Shown: positions 43,883 to 53,593, counted from the stretch's first letter. The stretch is DNA of 64,000 nucleotides from Trinickia caryophylli (GCF_034424545.1 NZ_CP139971.1:310001-374000); one strand, 5' to 3'. Numbers and translations are program-made. Notes: a model not told the origin generated them from the letters alone.

Positions 43883-45187
43883 TCATTTCCCCGCGCCAGG
43901 ACTGGCCGGCCCGCCTTGCAGTCTTGCGAACAGCGACGTGCTGACGTAGCCGTCGGGCACGAGATGCTGACTCTTCTGGTAGGCACGGACGGCCTTTTGC
44001 GTACGATCGCCGATCACGCCGTCCACGGCACCCGGGTCGTATCCCTGGTCAGTCAGTTTCTGCTGAAGCAGCGCGATATCGGTGACGTTGTTCAAGGGGG
44101 GATCGTCGGTCGGCCACGGCTGGACAAGCTTGCCTTTTCCAACGTAGCTGTCGGCAAGCAGCGCCACAGCCAATGCATACGCTGTGGACGCGTTATATTT
44201 CAGAATCGCCCGATAATTGTTCAGAACCAGAAATTTCGGGCCGCGATAGCCGGCCGGCAGAATAATCGATGCCTGCAGATTCCGCATTTCCGACGAAATG
44301 GGCCCGCTTGCACCGATGACCCCCATCGCTTGCCATTCCGCCACGGATTTCCGGGTCGATAGCGCAGCCATTTCGTAATCGAACGCTTTGGGGACCTGCA
44401 CTTCCATTCCCCATATCTCGCCACGCTGCCATCCCATATGCTCGAGGTAGTTCGCGGTGGACGCCAGTGCATCCGCGGACGAATGCCAGATATCGCGCTT
44501 GCGATCTCCGTCGCCGTCCACGGCGTATTGGAGATACGTCGTCGGAATGAACTGCGTCTGCCCCATCGCACCCGCCCAGGAACCGACGAGTTGGTCGCGC
44601 TGGACGTCGCCTTCCTGAAGCATCTGCAGCGATGCGAGCAGTTGCGCTTCCGCATACGGTTTGCGCGGCCCGTCATTGGCGAGCGTTGCGAGAGACCGAA
44701 CGACGTAGCGCTGGCCCATATCGCTCCCATACTGGCTCTCGATTCCCAGAATGGCTGCGAGTACGTACTTGTTCACGCCATAGTCCCGCTCCAGCGTCTG
44801 GAATACCGAATACTTGCTCGCGACGAACGCATTGCCCTGCTGGACATTCTCCGGTGTCACGCGCTTATTCAGATAATCCCAGATGTAGGTCGTAAATTCC
44901 GGCTGCCGCCTGTCGAGATCCACGACGTCCGGGTCTGGCGTCACACGATCGAATGCATAGTCGAACGTGCTGGAAGGGATACCCTTGGCCAGTGCTTTTG
45001 CTCGAAAGCTCGCGCGCCATGCGTCGAAAACGGCCGCTTCCGCCGAAGGGCCGCTCTCGGTCGCCGAAGCGCCTTTCTCATTGGACGCCGGCGCATCCAC
45101 GGCCTGTCCATGCGTGGTCAGACGAAACATACAAAGCGTCAGCAAGGAAAAAATCGTCGCCCCTCTTTTCAAGGTTTGCTTTTTCAT
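43883..45187 (-). CDS. MltB-family lytic transglycosylase, hrp-box controlled
   Basis: The 434-residue exported protein has a signal peptide (ATIFSLLTLCMFRLTT) and an SLT_2/MltB catalytic domain with the catalytic Glu in LAAILGIESQYG, followed by GAMGQTQFIPTTYL and DIWHSSADALASTANYL. A C-terminal peptidoglycan-binding domain ends it (LQQKLTDQGYDPGAVDGVIG). It lacks a lipobox, unlike classical MltB, so it is periplasmic or secreted. The PIP box upstream predicts coexpression with the T3SS, matching the role of HopAJ/HrpH-type enzymes that open the wall for the injectisome. No clear SD precedes the ATG. Confidence 0.85.
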   Translation of the reverse strand: MKKQTLKRGATIFSLLTLCMFRLTTHGQAVDAPASNEKGASATESGPSAEAAVFDAWRASFRAKALAKGIPSSTFDYAFDRVTPDPDVVDLDRRQPEFTTYIWDYLNKRVTPENVQQGNAFVASKYSVFQTLERDYGVNKYVLAAILGIESQYGSDMGQRYVVRSLATLANDGPRKPYAEAQLLASLQMLQEGDVQRDQLVGSWAGAMGQTQFIPTTYLQYAVDGDGDRKRDIWHSSADALASTANYLEHMGWQRGEIWGMEVQVPKAFDYEMAALSTRKSVAEWQAMGVIGASGPISSEMRNLQASIILPAGYRGPKFLVLNNYRAILKYNASTAYALAVALLADSYVGKGKLVQPWPTDDPPLNNVTDIALLQQKLTDQGYDPGAVDGVIGDRTQKAVRAYQKSQHLVPDGYVSTSLFARLQGGPASPGAGK

Positions 45188-45249
45188 CGTGAAGAATCAG
45201 ATACAGAACGGAGGAGACTCCAATTTATCAATAAATGGCGACGTTCGAA

Positions 45250-45310
45250 ATATTAAAAAAACCCGTCAAGCATAATCTTTCGACAGCGAAAAAATGGATA
45301 TCGAAACGAA
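45250..45310 (-). promoter_or_regulatory. PIP-box/hrpII-box promoter of the transglycosylase gene
   Basis: On the minus strand: TTCGT (45310-45306), 15 bases, TTCGC (45290-45286), 30 bases, TAATAT (45255-45250). This fits TTCG-N16-TTCG and the YANNNT -10. The -10 lies 63 bases before the start codon. Confidence 0.85.
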
Positions 45311-45357
45311 TCTCGCCACTGCTGCCAACCTGGCGCTCGACGGCTCCGGGCGTTCCG

Positions 45358-45565
45358 CCCCAGCAATAGCTTTGCGTAAGCACCCGATGTTTTCGACAAT
45401 GAAATCGGCGGTTCTGTCCACGTGAACAGGCGTTTATGGACGTTGTACCGATCGACGTATCGTTGGATGCGGCGATCGATTGACGCCCGCTCCCAAACGA
45501 TCCGCGACCAATGCCTGTTGGGTGATCGACCCGAACCAGCGCTCGACGTAGCCAAGCCCCATCCG
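45358..45565 (-). pseudogene. Remnant of an IS630-family transposase C-terminus
   Basis: The minus strand encodes GYVERWFGSITQQAL in one frame and IQRYVDRYNVHKRLFTWTEP in another. Together they match the C-terminal end of IS630-type DDE transposases (VERWFxxITQQAx ... YNxxxxPFxWT). A frameshift separates them and the N-terminal catalytic part is absent, so it is a decayed fragment. It sits next to the transglycosylase promoter, marking an old insertion or recombination. Confidence 0.65.
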
Positions 45566-45615
45566 CAACATCGGTTGCGTACGCGCCCACGCCCGCCATC
45601 TTCCGGGACGGAACA

Positions 45616-48156
45616 CTAGTTTCCCGTACCCGCGCTCGCTCCAGGCTCGCTTCGCGGCGCGGACCCCGGCGGTGAAGCTGGAACGGCCGGCGGCTCGGTG
45701 TCGGCCGGCTCGGGCGGTGACGTCCCCGCCGGCCGGGAGGCCGGTGCGCCAAGAATTGGCGGAAGTGCGGGGGACGACACGGCGGGCGCGGCCGACGATG
45801 CCCCAGCCGGCGCTGACGCATCGGGGAGCGCGAACGCGCCGATCGCATCGACCTCCGATGCGGCGGGTACGTTGGCCGCCGCGGCGCTGCTCGCTTCGCT
45901 GGCCTCGGGAGCGGGTGGCGGGCGGCGGCGAACCGCCTGCCCGTTCGAGGGCTGCGACGGCTGCGACAGTTGGGGCGCCTTCGCGCCGAACAATGTCTCG
46001 CGCCACGCCTGGAGACGCTCGCTGAGGCGGGTGCGGAACTGTTCGAACGCCGAAGGTTCCACGGCGGTATCGAACCGTGCGCGGGCATCGACGATTCGCG
46101 CGCGCAACGCCCGCTGGAAAAAGTCGCCAACGATCGGCAAAGCGGTATGAGCGCCTTGCCCCCAGTAATCGCTGCGCAGCGTGACGCGCCCGTCGTCGAA
46201 GCCCACCCACGCGCCGGCCACCAATTGCGAATGCATGAGAATGAACCAGCCGTCGGCGCTGTCTTGCGTCGTCCCTGTCTTGCCGGCCACGTCGGCACGA
46301 ATGCCGAACCGGCTGCGAATCGACGAGCCCGTGCCATACGTCACCACGTCGCGCATCGCATCGACGAGCGTACGATCGACGTCGGCGTCGAGCGCGCGTT
46401 CGGCCTGCGACGGGGCGAATTCGGCAAGCACGTTGCCTTCCGCATCGTCGATCCGGGTGACCATCCGCGGCGCGCGATAAATGCCGTCGTCGGCAATCGT
46501 GCTGTAGGCGGAGACCATCTCCATCAACGTCACCGGGCTCGTTCCCAGCGCCAGCGACGGCACTTCCTCGAGCGGGCTCTCGCGCACACCCATCGCGCGT
46601 GCGAGCCGTGCCACCTTGTTGGGCCCGACGCGCTCGATCACCTGCGCGGTAATCCGGTTACGCGAGAGCGCAAGCGCGCGCCGCAGCGTGAATGCCTCGC
46701 CCGTCGGCGGCGCTTCGTCCGCCGGACGCCAGATTTCGCCGCCCTTGAGCGCGATCTCGACGGGCTGGTCCGTGAGTTTGTCGTCGGCCTTGGCGCCGGC
46801 AGCGAAGGCGGCACCATACACGAATGGTTTGAACGTCGAGCCTGGTTGCCGCCGGGCCTGTTGGACGTGGTCGAACGGTTCGCGCACGAAGTCGCGGCTG
46901 CCCACCCACGCGCGGATCTGGCCCGTACGCGGATCGATCGCGAGAAAGCCCGCCTGAACGTCCGTTTTGCTCGCACAGAGATTGCGCATGAACTCCCGGT
47001 CACGCGTCAGTTGCTTCATGGCGTCCTGCTCGCTTCGACCTGCTGCCAGCGCCGCGCGATACTCGGCGCTTTCGCGCACGAACGCCACGAAAAGCGGGTT
47101 GGCCGCCGAACAGCCGTCGCGCCCGGACCATGCGCGATTGGCTACGCCCTGCAACTGATTCGCCTGCCATGCGACAGCCTGCGTTGCCATTGCCTGCAGC
47201 CGCGCGTCGATGGTCGTATGCACGACGAGGCCGTCGGAATAAATGTTGTAATCGTTGCGGTCGGCCCAGGCAATCAGCCATTTACGCAGATAACGCGCAA
47301 AGTGAGGTGCGGGACCAGGCGGTTCCGTCTGCCGCTCGAAGTCCACGCCCAGCGGCCGTGTTTTCAGTTGCGCGAACTGAGCCGGCGTGAGCTTGCCGTA
47401 TTTGACCATCTGGGAAAGTACGGTATTGCGCCGCTGCAAGGCCCGCTCGGGGTTGATGACGGGGTTGTAATAAGCGTTGCCCTTGAGCATGCCGATCAGC
47501 GTGGCTGCTTCGCGCACGTCCAGATCGGAGGCGGACTTGTCGAAGTAGGTGCGCGCGGCCATCTCGATGCCGTACGCGTTGTAGAGAAACGGCACGGTGT
47601 TGAGATAGGTTTCGAGGATTTCGTCCTTGCGGTAGACCGCCTCGATCTTGAGCGCGGTGATCGCCTCCTTCAGCTTGCGCGTGAGCGTAGGCGCCCGCCC
47701 GATTTGCTCGGGATAGAGATTGCGCGCCAGTTGCTGGGTGATCGTGGAGCCGCCTTGACGGTCCCCCGAGAACGTGTGCAGGGCGGCACCGGCCGTGCGG
47801 CGCCAGTCGATTCCATGATGCTCGTAAAAGCGATGGTCTTCTGTCGCGATCAACGCGTCGATCACGCGTGGCGAGATGTCGGCGAGCTTCACCCATTCCC
47901 GGTTCGAGGGCTTGAACTCGGCCAGGAGCTTTCCATCCGACGAGAGAATCCGCGCGGGACGATCCACGCGTGCCTTGCGGATGTCGCCGATGCCGGGCGT
48001 AAACGGGATCAGCAACAGCACATAAAGGACGAACAGCGCGGGCGGCACGGCGAGAGCGAGCAGGAGGCCGCGGCGGGTAGGGCGACGCAGGCGCTCGAGC
48101 GCGGCAACAGCCAGCTTGCGCGCGGAGGAAAGCAATCGCTGGGCAAACTCGATCAT
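45616..48156 (-). CDS. Bifunctional penicillin-binding protein 1A family
   Basis: The 846-residue protein has one N-terminal transmembrane helix (LLLALAVPPALFVLYVLLLI). The GT51 transglycosylase domain shows ATEDHRFYEHHGIDWRR and QGGSTITQQLARNLY. The transpeptidase domain shows the SxxK box in QPGSTFKP, the SxN box SRN and AGKTGTT. The Pro/Ala-rich C-terminal tail of about 100 residues is likely disordered. It polymerises and cross-links peptidoglycan. Paralogous housekeeping copies may exist elsewhere. Confidence 0.92.
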   Translation of the reverse strand: MIEFAQRLLSSARKLAVAALERLRRPTRRGLLLALAVPPALFVLYVLLLIPFTPGIGDIRKARVDRPARILSSDGKLLAEFKPSNREWVKLADISPRVIDALIATEDHRFYEHHGIDWRRTAGAALHTFSGDRQGGSTITQQLARNLYPEQIGRAPTLTRKLKEAITALKIEAVYRKDEILETYLNTVPFLYNAYGIEMAARTYFDKSASDLDVREAATLIGMLKGNAYYNPVINPERALQRRNTVLSQMVKYGKLTPAQFAQLKTRPLGVDFERQTEPPGPAPHFARYLRKWLIAWADRNDYNIYSDGLVVHTTIDARLQAMATQAVAWQANQLQGVANRAWSGRDGCSAANPLFVAFVRESAEYRAALAAGRSEQDAMKQLTRDREFMRNLCASKTDVQAGFLAIDPRTGQIRAWVGSRDFVREPFDHVQQARRQPGSTFKPFVYGAAFAAGAKADDKLTDQPVEIALKGGEIWRPADEAPPTGEAFTLRRALALSRNRITAQVIERVGPNKVARLARAMGVRESPLEEVPSLALGTSPVTLMEMVSAYSTIADDGIYRAPRMVTRIDDAEGNVLAEFAPSQAERALDADVDRTLVDAMRDVVTYGTGSSIRSRFGIRADVAGKTGTTQDSADGWFILMHSQLVAGAWVGFDDGRVTLRSDYWGQGAHTALPIVGDFFQRALRARIVDARARFDTAVEPSAFEQFRTRLSERLQAWRETLFGAKAPQLSQPSQPSNGQAVRRRPPPAPEASEASSAAAANVPAASEVDAIGAFALPDASAPAGASSAAPAVSSPALPPILGAPASRPAGTSPPEPADTEPPAVPASPPGSAPRSEPGASAGTGN

Positions 48157-48724
48157 CTATCGGCACGGCGGGGGCGAAAGGAGGCATCGTACCAAAAGTT
48201 GGCTGGCTGCCGGCGCGCCGCCCGGCCGGACGTGCCATCCGCAAGGCCCGCCACATCGAGGATCCGAGACGGACGATCGCTTAAAAGGCTGACAGCGCCA
48301 AAAAGCAGAAGCGATTCTGATTGTCAAGGCGAATAGCGACCAGGCGTCGGGCATATTTCAGGAATATGACTTTGTGATTCTTTGAGGTTCTTTGAGAATT
48401 GGTATAAGGATTTCCTTATTTGCGCGTAATCCATTCTCTGTGCCCGGAATGCGCAAATGAAATAAATCAAGCAGAAAGCGGATGTTGTCGGCCATCGCCG
48501 AAAAATTCCACGCACCGAGGAAGTCGCACATGATTTGCGAAACGCCACGAACTGAATGATAATCTGCCCGCCTATAGCGGTAGGCCACCGCAATAGACCA
48601 AAACTCCCGTGATACGGGGCTGTCACATGCGGATTACTCGCGCGCGCAAAAGCATCACGTCAACTGGATCGGCAACCCGACCGTTGGCGCTCGCGCTCGG
48701 TTTTAGCCATTTCCCGGAGCCAAC
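48157..48724. other. Intergenic region between divergent PBP and sedolisin genes
   Basis: About 570 bases without a convincing gene. The part at 48340-48480 is AT-richer than its surroundings and holds two copies of TTCTTTGAG (48378-48386, 48388-48396). I see no PIP box or Fur box here; promoters for both divergent genes should lie within it. Confidence 0.45.
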
Positions 48725-50680
48725 ATGCCAAATAGTGGACCACTGAATGGTCTCTCATTTCGTTCGACCAACGTCTTCGTTTTGCCGTTACTGATTTCGG
48801 CGTCGCTTTGCGCGCCGTCGGCACATGCCGCCGAATGGGTTTCCACGCGCACGGGCGCGTTTATCGTCCCCAATACCGCGGGAAGCGCCGCCAGCGGCAT
48901 CGCACGTTCGCTGATGGCGTCCGCAGTGGCGACATCGGGCTACAAGCTCAAACGCGCAGGCGAGCCGGCGCTCGTCAATACGCGCGTCATGCCACTCGAA
49001 ATCAGCCAGCCCGTGCACGTCGCCGTCGTATTGAAAACGCATAATGCGGCGGATCTCGACAAGCTCGTCGCCGACGTGAGCCAGCCCGGCAGCGCCAATT
49101 ACCGCAAATTCATCACGCCCGAGGAGTTCAAGCGCCGCTTTGCACCGACCGACGCCGAAGCCGCGGCCGTCGTCGCGCATCTGAAGTCGAGCGGCTTTTC
49201 CAACGTTCGAGTGGCGCCCGGCAACCGCGCGGTAACGGCGGTGGGCAACGCCGATACCGTTCGAACCGCTTTTCATGCCGGTCTCAAGCGTTTTCGCTAT
49301 GACGGCCGCAATGTCTACGCGAACGATGCGGCAGCGTCCGTTCCCGCTTCGCTTGGATCGATCGTGGATTCGGTCCTCGGGCTGCAAAACGCCGTCGTGC
49401 CGAAACCTCTTTCGCATCGTCTGACCGACAGTGCCGTGGCCGGCGCCGCCGACTCCACCCGCAGCGATTCGCCAAGCACGGTGGTCGTGCACGACGTGAC
49501 CGACTACGCGAAGATCTACGGCGCAAGCCGGCTGCCGGCCGCGACCGGCACCACCGTAGGCATCGTCACGTGGGGCGACGTGAGCCAAACGATAGCGGAC
49601 CTCAAGACGTTCACGACGCAGGCGGGCCTGCCGCCCGTGGATACGCTCGTCGTACCGGGCGACACAGGCACGTTGGCCGACGACGGCAATCCCACGGAGT
49701 GGAACCTGGACAGCCAGACGATCGTGGCGACGGCCGGCGGCGTCAAGCAACTGATCTTCTACTCCGCGATCAATGGCGACAGCAACGACAGCGAGCTCAC
49801 CGAAGGTTCGCTCATCATGGCGATGAACAAGGCCATCACGGACAACGTCGCGAAGATCGTCAACGTCTCGCTCAGCATCGACGAAACCGCCGAAAACGCC
49901 GCCGGCGTTCAGGCCGTAACCGATCAGTTGTTCCAGCAGGCGGCCGTGCAAGGGCAGATTTTCTCGGTAGCGTCCGGCGATTCGGGCGTCTATCAAGCGT
50001 CGGATTCTCCGGGAGGCACGCCGGGCATGGTCGGCACGTTCGACGGCACGACCGTGACGACGACGATCGATTTGACCCGGCGCAGTGTGGCGTGGCCCGC
50101 GAATTCTCCCTACGTGGTGGCCGTCGGCGGCACGTCGCTCGCGACGATCGATGCCACGAAGTGGGCGGGCGAAACCGTATGGAACGACGGCTTGTTTTAC
50201 GCCGATCGTGATGCCCAGGGGCAGCCGGCTGACAATGCGGTTCGTCTGTTGGCCGCTGGAAGCGGCGTGAGTCAGTTCGAGCCGGCGCCCGTGTGGCAAA
50301 CACTCGCGCTCGGCCGCTCCGTCACGAAGCGCGTACTGCCCGACGTTGCGTTTGCCGCTTCGGTCAAGTCCGGTGCCCGAATCATCGTGAACGGTCAGCC
50401 GCAAGTGCACGGAGGAACGAGCCTGGCGTCGCCGATTTTCGTCGGGGGGTTTGCTCGGGTCGAAACGGCACATGGAAATGCGATCGGCTTGCCCACACCG
50501 TGGCTCTACAGCAACCTGTCGCACCATCATTCCGCGTTTCACGACGTCACGTCCGGCAACACCGGCTATAAGGGCAGCGGATATTCGGCGGCAGCAGGGT
50601 GGGATAACGCCACGGGCTTCGGCAGCCTCGATTTCGGCAAGCTGAGCAAGGTGCTCGCGCCCGACTCGGGCTCGCTGTAG
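48725..50680 (+). CDS. Sedolisin (S53 family) acid serine-carboxyl protease
   Basis: The 651-residue protein has a signal peptide cut after AHA, a Pro-kumamolisin activation domain (about 95-230; YRKFITPEEFKRRFAPTDAEA) and an S53 catalytic domain. The catalytic Glu325 and Asp329 are in EWNLD, Ser566 is in GGTSLASP, and the oxyanion Asp is in SVASGDSG. A C-terminal Asp/Gly calcium-binding region (GWDNATGFGSLDF) is present. Such pseudomonalisin-type enzymes are secreted and active at low pH. GGAG lies five bases before ATG. It is followed by a hairpin and a convergent gene. Confidence 0.93.
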   Translation: MPNSGPLNGLSFRSTNVFVLPLLISASLCAPSAHAAEWVSTRTGAFIVPNTAGSAASGIARSLMASAVATSGYKLKRAGEPALVNTRVMPLEISQPVHVAVVLKTHNAADLDKLVADVSQPGSANYRKFITPEEFKRRFAPTDAEAAAVVAHLKSSGFSNVRVAPGNRAVTAVGNADTVRTAFHAGLKRFRYDGRNVYANDAAASVPASLGSIVDSVLGLQNAVVPKPLSHRLTDSAVAGAADSTRSDSPSTVVVHDVTDYAKIYGASRLPAATGTTVGIVTWGDVSQTIADLKTFTTQAGLPPVDTLVVPGDTGTLADDGNPTEWNLDSQTIVATAGGVKQLIFYSAINGDSNDSELTEGSLIMAMNKAITDNVAKIVNVSLSIDETAENAAGVQAVTDQLFQQAAVQGQIFSVASGDSGVYQASDSPGGTPGMVGTFDGTTVTTTIDLTRRSVAWPANSPYVVAVGGTSLATIDATKWAGETVWNDGLFYADRDAQGQPADNAVRLLAAGSGVSQFEPAPVWQTLALGRSVTKRVLPDVAFAASVKSGARIIVNGQPQVHGGTSLASPIFVGGFARVETAHGNAIGLPTPWLYSNLSHHHSAFHDVTSGNTGYKGSGYSAAAGWDNATGFGSLDFGKLSKVLAPDSGSL

Positions 50681-50688
50681 CGGTAGCA

Positions 50689-50724
50689 GCCCCCGAGCCC
50701 CATCGCGCGATGCGGTGCGGGGGC
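50689..50724. terminator. Hairpin after the sedolisin gene
   Basis: GCCCCCG and CGGGGGC form the outer stem around a partly paired GATCG-type interior, starting eight bases after the stop codon. There is no T-tract, so it is a candidate terminator between convergent genes. Confidence 0.42.
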
Positions 50725-50892
50725 GCTCAGTCTCGTGCGCTCCACCATGAAGAATTCCGATGAGGAAAAGAAGAAGTAGCCGCGCCGGTCAGTCCGCCAC
50801 TGCATGAGGCGGACCGCCTCTGCGTCTTCCGACTGCAGGGTTGGCTCAACGGCTCACCCGCCTCGCGTTGCAAATCGAGCGCGGCGAATGCG

Positions 50893-53382
50893 TCATGCCG
50901 CAACGACCAGCCCAGGGTTGTCCGGGGCGATCCTGTAGGCGCCGGGTCGCTCGCGGTTGAGCTCATCGAGCACCGCTGTCTTCACCGCGTTGTTCCCCTG
51001 ATGGCCGACGATGTACTTCGTGCGGCCATTCAGATTGCCGGCGTCGCGGTGATACCTGAGAAGCGCCACGGCCAGCCCGGCGGCGACACCCTTGGGCCGC
51101 TCCGACGGCGGCGGGTCCACGCAGATGCGGTTGGCGTGGAAATCCAGCGCATTGGCCCCCGCATCGTATCCCGCATGGGGTTGGAAGACCCGCTCCTCGA
51201 TGGCCGATACGATCAAAGCGCGGACCTGCTCGGGACGATTCGCGGCACTGTAGGCTGAAATCATCGCGCTGTACGTGACGAGATCCGCATGGCGCGAGGA
51301 GGCGCCGCGCTTGAGGCGGTTCACCTCGTCGAATAGAGCCTGCGCGTCGTCGAGGCGGCCCGCTTTACCGCATGCGATGATGGCCGCGTTGTATGCGCCG
51401 AGCTCCGGCTCGACCGATCCCCGCTCCGGCGCCGCCTGTTTCATTCTGTTCAGCACGCTCAGTGCGTCGTCCACGCGGCCGGCCCTGCCGCACGCCGAGA
51501 TCACCGTGCTGTAAATGACCAGGTTCGGACGTACCGCAGCGTCGTCCCGGCTTCGTTTTTCCAGCCTGTCCAGAATGTGGAGCGCCTCTTCCGCGCGCGC
51601 ATTGATCTCCAGCGCGCGAAGCACGGCGCCATAGGTGGCAACGGTCGGTCGCATTGCCGGCTGCGCATGCGCCAGCATCTCGAGTTCGTCGAGCAAGGCG
51701 AGGGCGGCATGTGCCTCGCCGGCATTGCCATAGGCGGATATGGCCGCGCCATATGTAGCGAGCGAGGGGCGCATCGAAGGATCATGCCTGGCCCGGTCCT
51801 TCAACTCGGCGAAGAGTCGGATCGCTTCGTCGGGCCGGCCGCCTTTGTCGCATGCCGCCATTGCGCAAGCATAAGTGACAACGTCAGGCCCTGTCGGCAA
51901 CTGCTCGGCTTCACGCAGCAAGGCGAGCGCGCGATCGACCCACCCGGCGTTCTCGCAGGCTGAGATTGCCGCGTTGAACGTGACGACGTCCGGGCGCATC
52001 GATGCCTCGCGGCTGCCGAGGCGCTTGAGCTCCTCGAGCAGTGCCAAGGCCTCGTGCGGCAGCCCGCCCTTGCCGCATGCCGTCAGCGCTGCGTTGTAAG
52101 TGACCTTGTCCGGGCGCATGGAGGCATCCACTGCAGAGCGCTCCTTCAATTCCTCCAGCAGTTTTAGCGCTTCGTGCGGCCGGCCCGCGTTCGCGCAAGC
52201 GGAGATCACCGAGTTGTAGCTGATCGCGTTAGGGCGCATGGCCCGGTCGAGCGACTCCAGCGTCTTCATTTCGCGCAGTAAATTCAGCGCCGTGTCCGCT
52301 TGGCCTGCTTTCGCGCAAGCAGCGATGGCCGCGTTATAGCTGATATTGTTCGGGCGCATCGATCGATCGCCCACTGCCTGCTGTTTGAGATCCGATAGCA
52401 ACGCGAGCGCCTCGCTTGCCCGTCCGCTCTTTGCGCACGCGGAGATCGCCGCGGTGTAGCTGATGAGCGTTGGGCGCATCGCCGCATCGTCGGTGGCAAG
52501 GGCCCTCAGTCCGTCGAACAATCGCAGTGCGTCGTCGGCGCGGCCGGCTTTGCCGAGCGCGGAAATGGCGGCATTGTAGGTGACGACGTCGGGTTTTCTC
52601 GACGGATCGCGCCGCGCGACGTCGTTCAGTTCCGCAAAGAGCCTGAGTGCTTCGTCGGCGTGCCCGGCTTTCTCGCACGCCGAAATCGCGGCGTTATATG
52701 TGATGACGCTCGGGGGAATGCCCGCCTCCTGCACGGCGCGAAACAGCTTCATCGTCGTCGAAAATTCGCCGCCTGCTTTCAGGAGCGAGGCGGTGACTTT
52801 CAGAACCTCGTCGGGAGCGCGTTTGCGCGCCTTGTATAGCGCGATGATGGCAGCGTTCGAGCGGGTGTCCGCTTGACGCGGCGCCTCGGCCTCGGCGCCC
52901 AATGGGCTGCGCGGCGGCAGCCTGCGAGACATGCCTGGGCGCTTCGATTCCGGCGCTGGGGCGGACGCATCTTGCAGGGTAGGCGCGAGCGTTGCCGGAC
53001 GGTCGTCGTGGAACCCGGCGAGCGGCCGCCGCAGCAGGCGCGGCCGCTGAGCCGCAGGCTGCGCCTCGCCGGCCGCACGGTTGGCATCGAACCGGCTACG
53101 CGGCGCATGTTCCGTCGGCTCCGTCGACGGCTCCCCCCGCGCAGCAGCCGTATCGCCGCCGCGAGGGTGCTTCGTCAGGGTGATGAGACGTCGCGGTGCG
53201 TCCGCCGGGTTTCCCTTGGCGGGCGGCTGGGTCGCACGGGCGTCCGGCAGGCCCTCGAATTGCCCATCACGCGGTGATCGGCGCGTCTCCTGCAGGCGTT
53301 CTTGCCCCTGCTCGGGGGATGGGGCCTGCCGCGTGGCGAGCGCATCGCTTGCCGGGATGGGGGCGACCCTGGTCGTCTTCAT
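50893..53382 (-). CDS. PPR-SMR protein, predicted type III effector
   Basis: The 829-residue protein has a disordered Pro/Arg/Ser/Thr-rich N-terminus (1-170; MKTTRVAPIPASDALATRQA) as in T3SS substrates. Thirteen pentatricopeptide repeats (226-736) follow, of 40 residues except repeat 7 (35) and repeat 13 (36), with the plant-type core V-T-Y-N-A-A-I-S-A. The residues at RNA-code positions 5/last read N/D, N/T, T/N, N/N, N/D, N/D, N/D, A/S, G/T, G/N, S/E, N/D and S/H. The C-terminus (737-829) resembles an SMR domain (LDFHAN near 746; KYIVGHQGNNAVK near 789). PPR proteins bind single-stranded RNA in organelles and are rare in bacteria. Start at 53382 is preferred; ATG 53469 (MNNLAES) is also downstream of the promoter. 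No clear SD is seen at either. It is controlled by an hrp box. Confidence 0.85.
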   Translation of the reverse strand: MKTTRVAPIPASDALATRQAPSPEQGQERLQETRRSPRDGQFEGLPDARATQPPAKGNPADAPRRLITLTKHPRGGDTAAARGEPSTEPTEHAPRSRFDANRAAGEAQPAAQRPRLLRRPLAGFHDDRPATLAPTLQDASAPAPESKRPGMSRRLPPRSPLGAEAEAPRQADTRSNAAIIALYKARKRAPDEVLKVTASLLKAGGEFSTTMKLFRAVQEAGIPPSVITYNAAISACEKAGHADEALRLFAELNDVARRDPSRKPDVVTYNAAISALGKAGRADDALRLFDGLRALATDDAAMRPTLISYTAAISACAKSGRASEALALLSDLKQQAVGDRSMRPNNISYNAAIAACAKAGQADTALNLLREMKTLESLDRAMRPNAISYNSVISACANAGRPHEALKLLEELKERSAVDASMRPDKVTYNAALTACGKGGLPHEALALLEELKRLGSREASMRPDVVTFNAAISACENAGWVDRALALLREAEQLPTGPDVVTYACAMAACDKGGRPDEAIRLFAELKDRARHDPSMRPSLATYGAAISAYGNAGEAHAALALLDELEMLAHAQPAMRPTVATYGAVLRALEINARAEEALHILDRLEKRSRDDAAVRPNLVIYSTVISACGRAGRVDDALSVLNRMKQAAPERGSVEPELGAYNAAIIACGKAGRLDDAQALFDEVNRLKRGASSRHADLVTYSAMISAYSAANRPEQVRALIVSAIEERVFQPHAGYDAGANALDFHANRICVDPPPSERPKGVAAGLAVALLRYHRDAGNLNGRTKYIVGHQGNNAVKTAVLDELNRERPGAYRIAPDNPGLVVAA

Positions 53383-53509
53383 CGGTTCGTCGAGAGTAAT
53401 GATAAAAAAGCGTGGTGCAAGGCCGCGTGAATGATAGTGCAGTCCACGGCTCTCGGCCAGATTGTTCATGCGTCGATCGCCCGAGCGAGCTTTCGGCAAG
53501 GTACCGGGA

Positions 53510-53593
53510 AATCTACCGGACCGCCACACGCAAGGCGGTCAGGGACAGCGAAATCCCGGCGGCGAATCCGAACCGCCGCAAAACGATCCGAAG
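53510..53593 (-). promoter_or_regulatory. PIP-box promoter of the PPR-SMR gene, with a third phased TTCG
   Basis: On the minus strand: TTCGG (53573-53569), 15 bases, TTCGC (53552-53548), 32 bases, TAGATT (53515-53510). This matches the PIP promoter layout. A further TTCGG (53593-53589) lies exactly one 20-base period upstream, so two overlapping boxes are formed. Confidence 0.85.
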
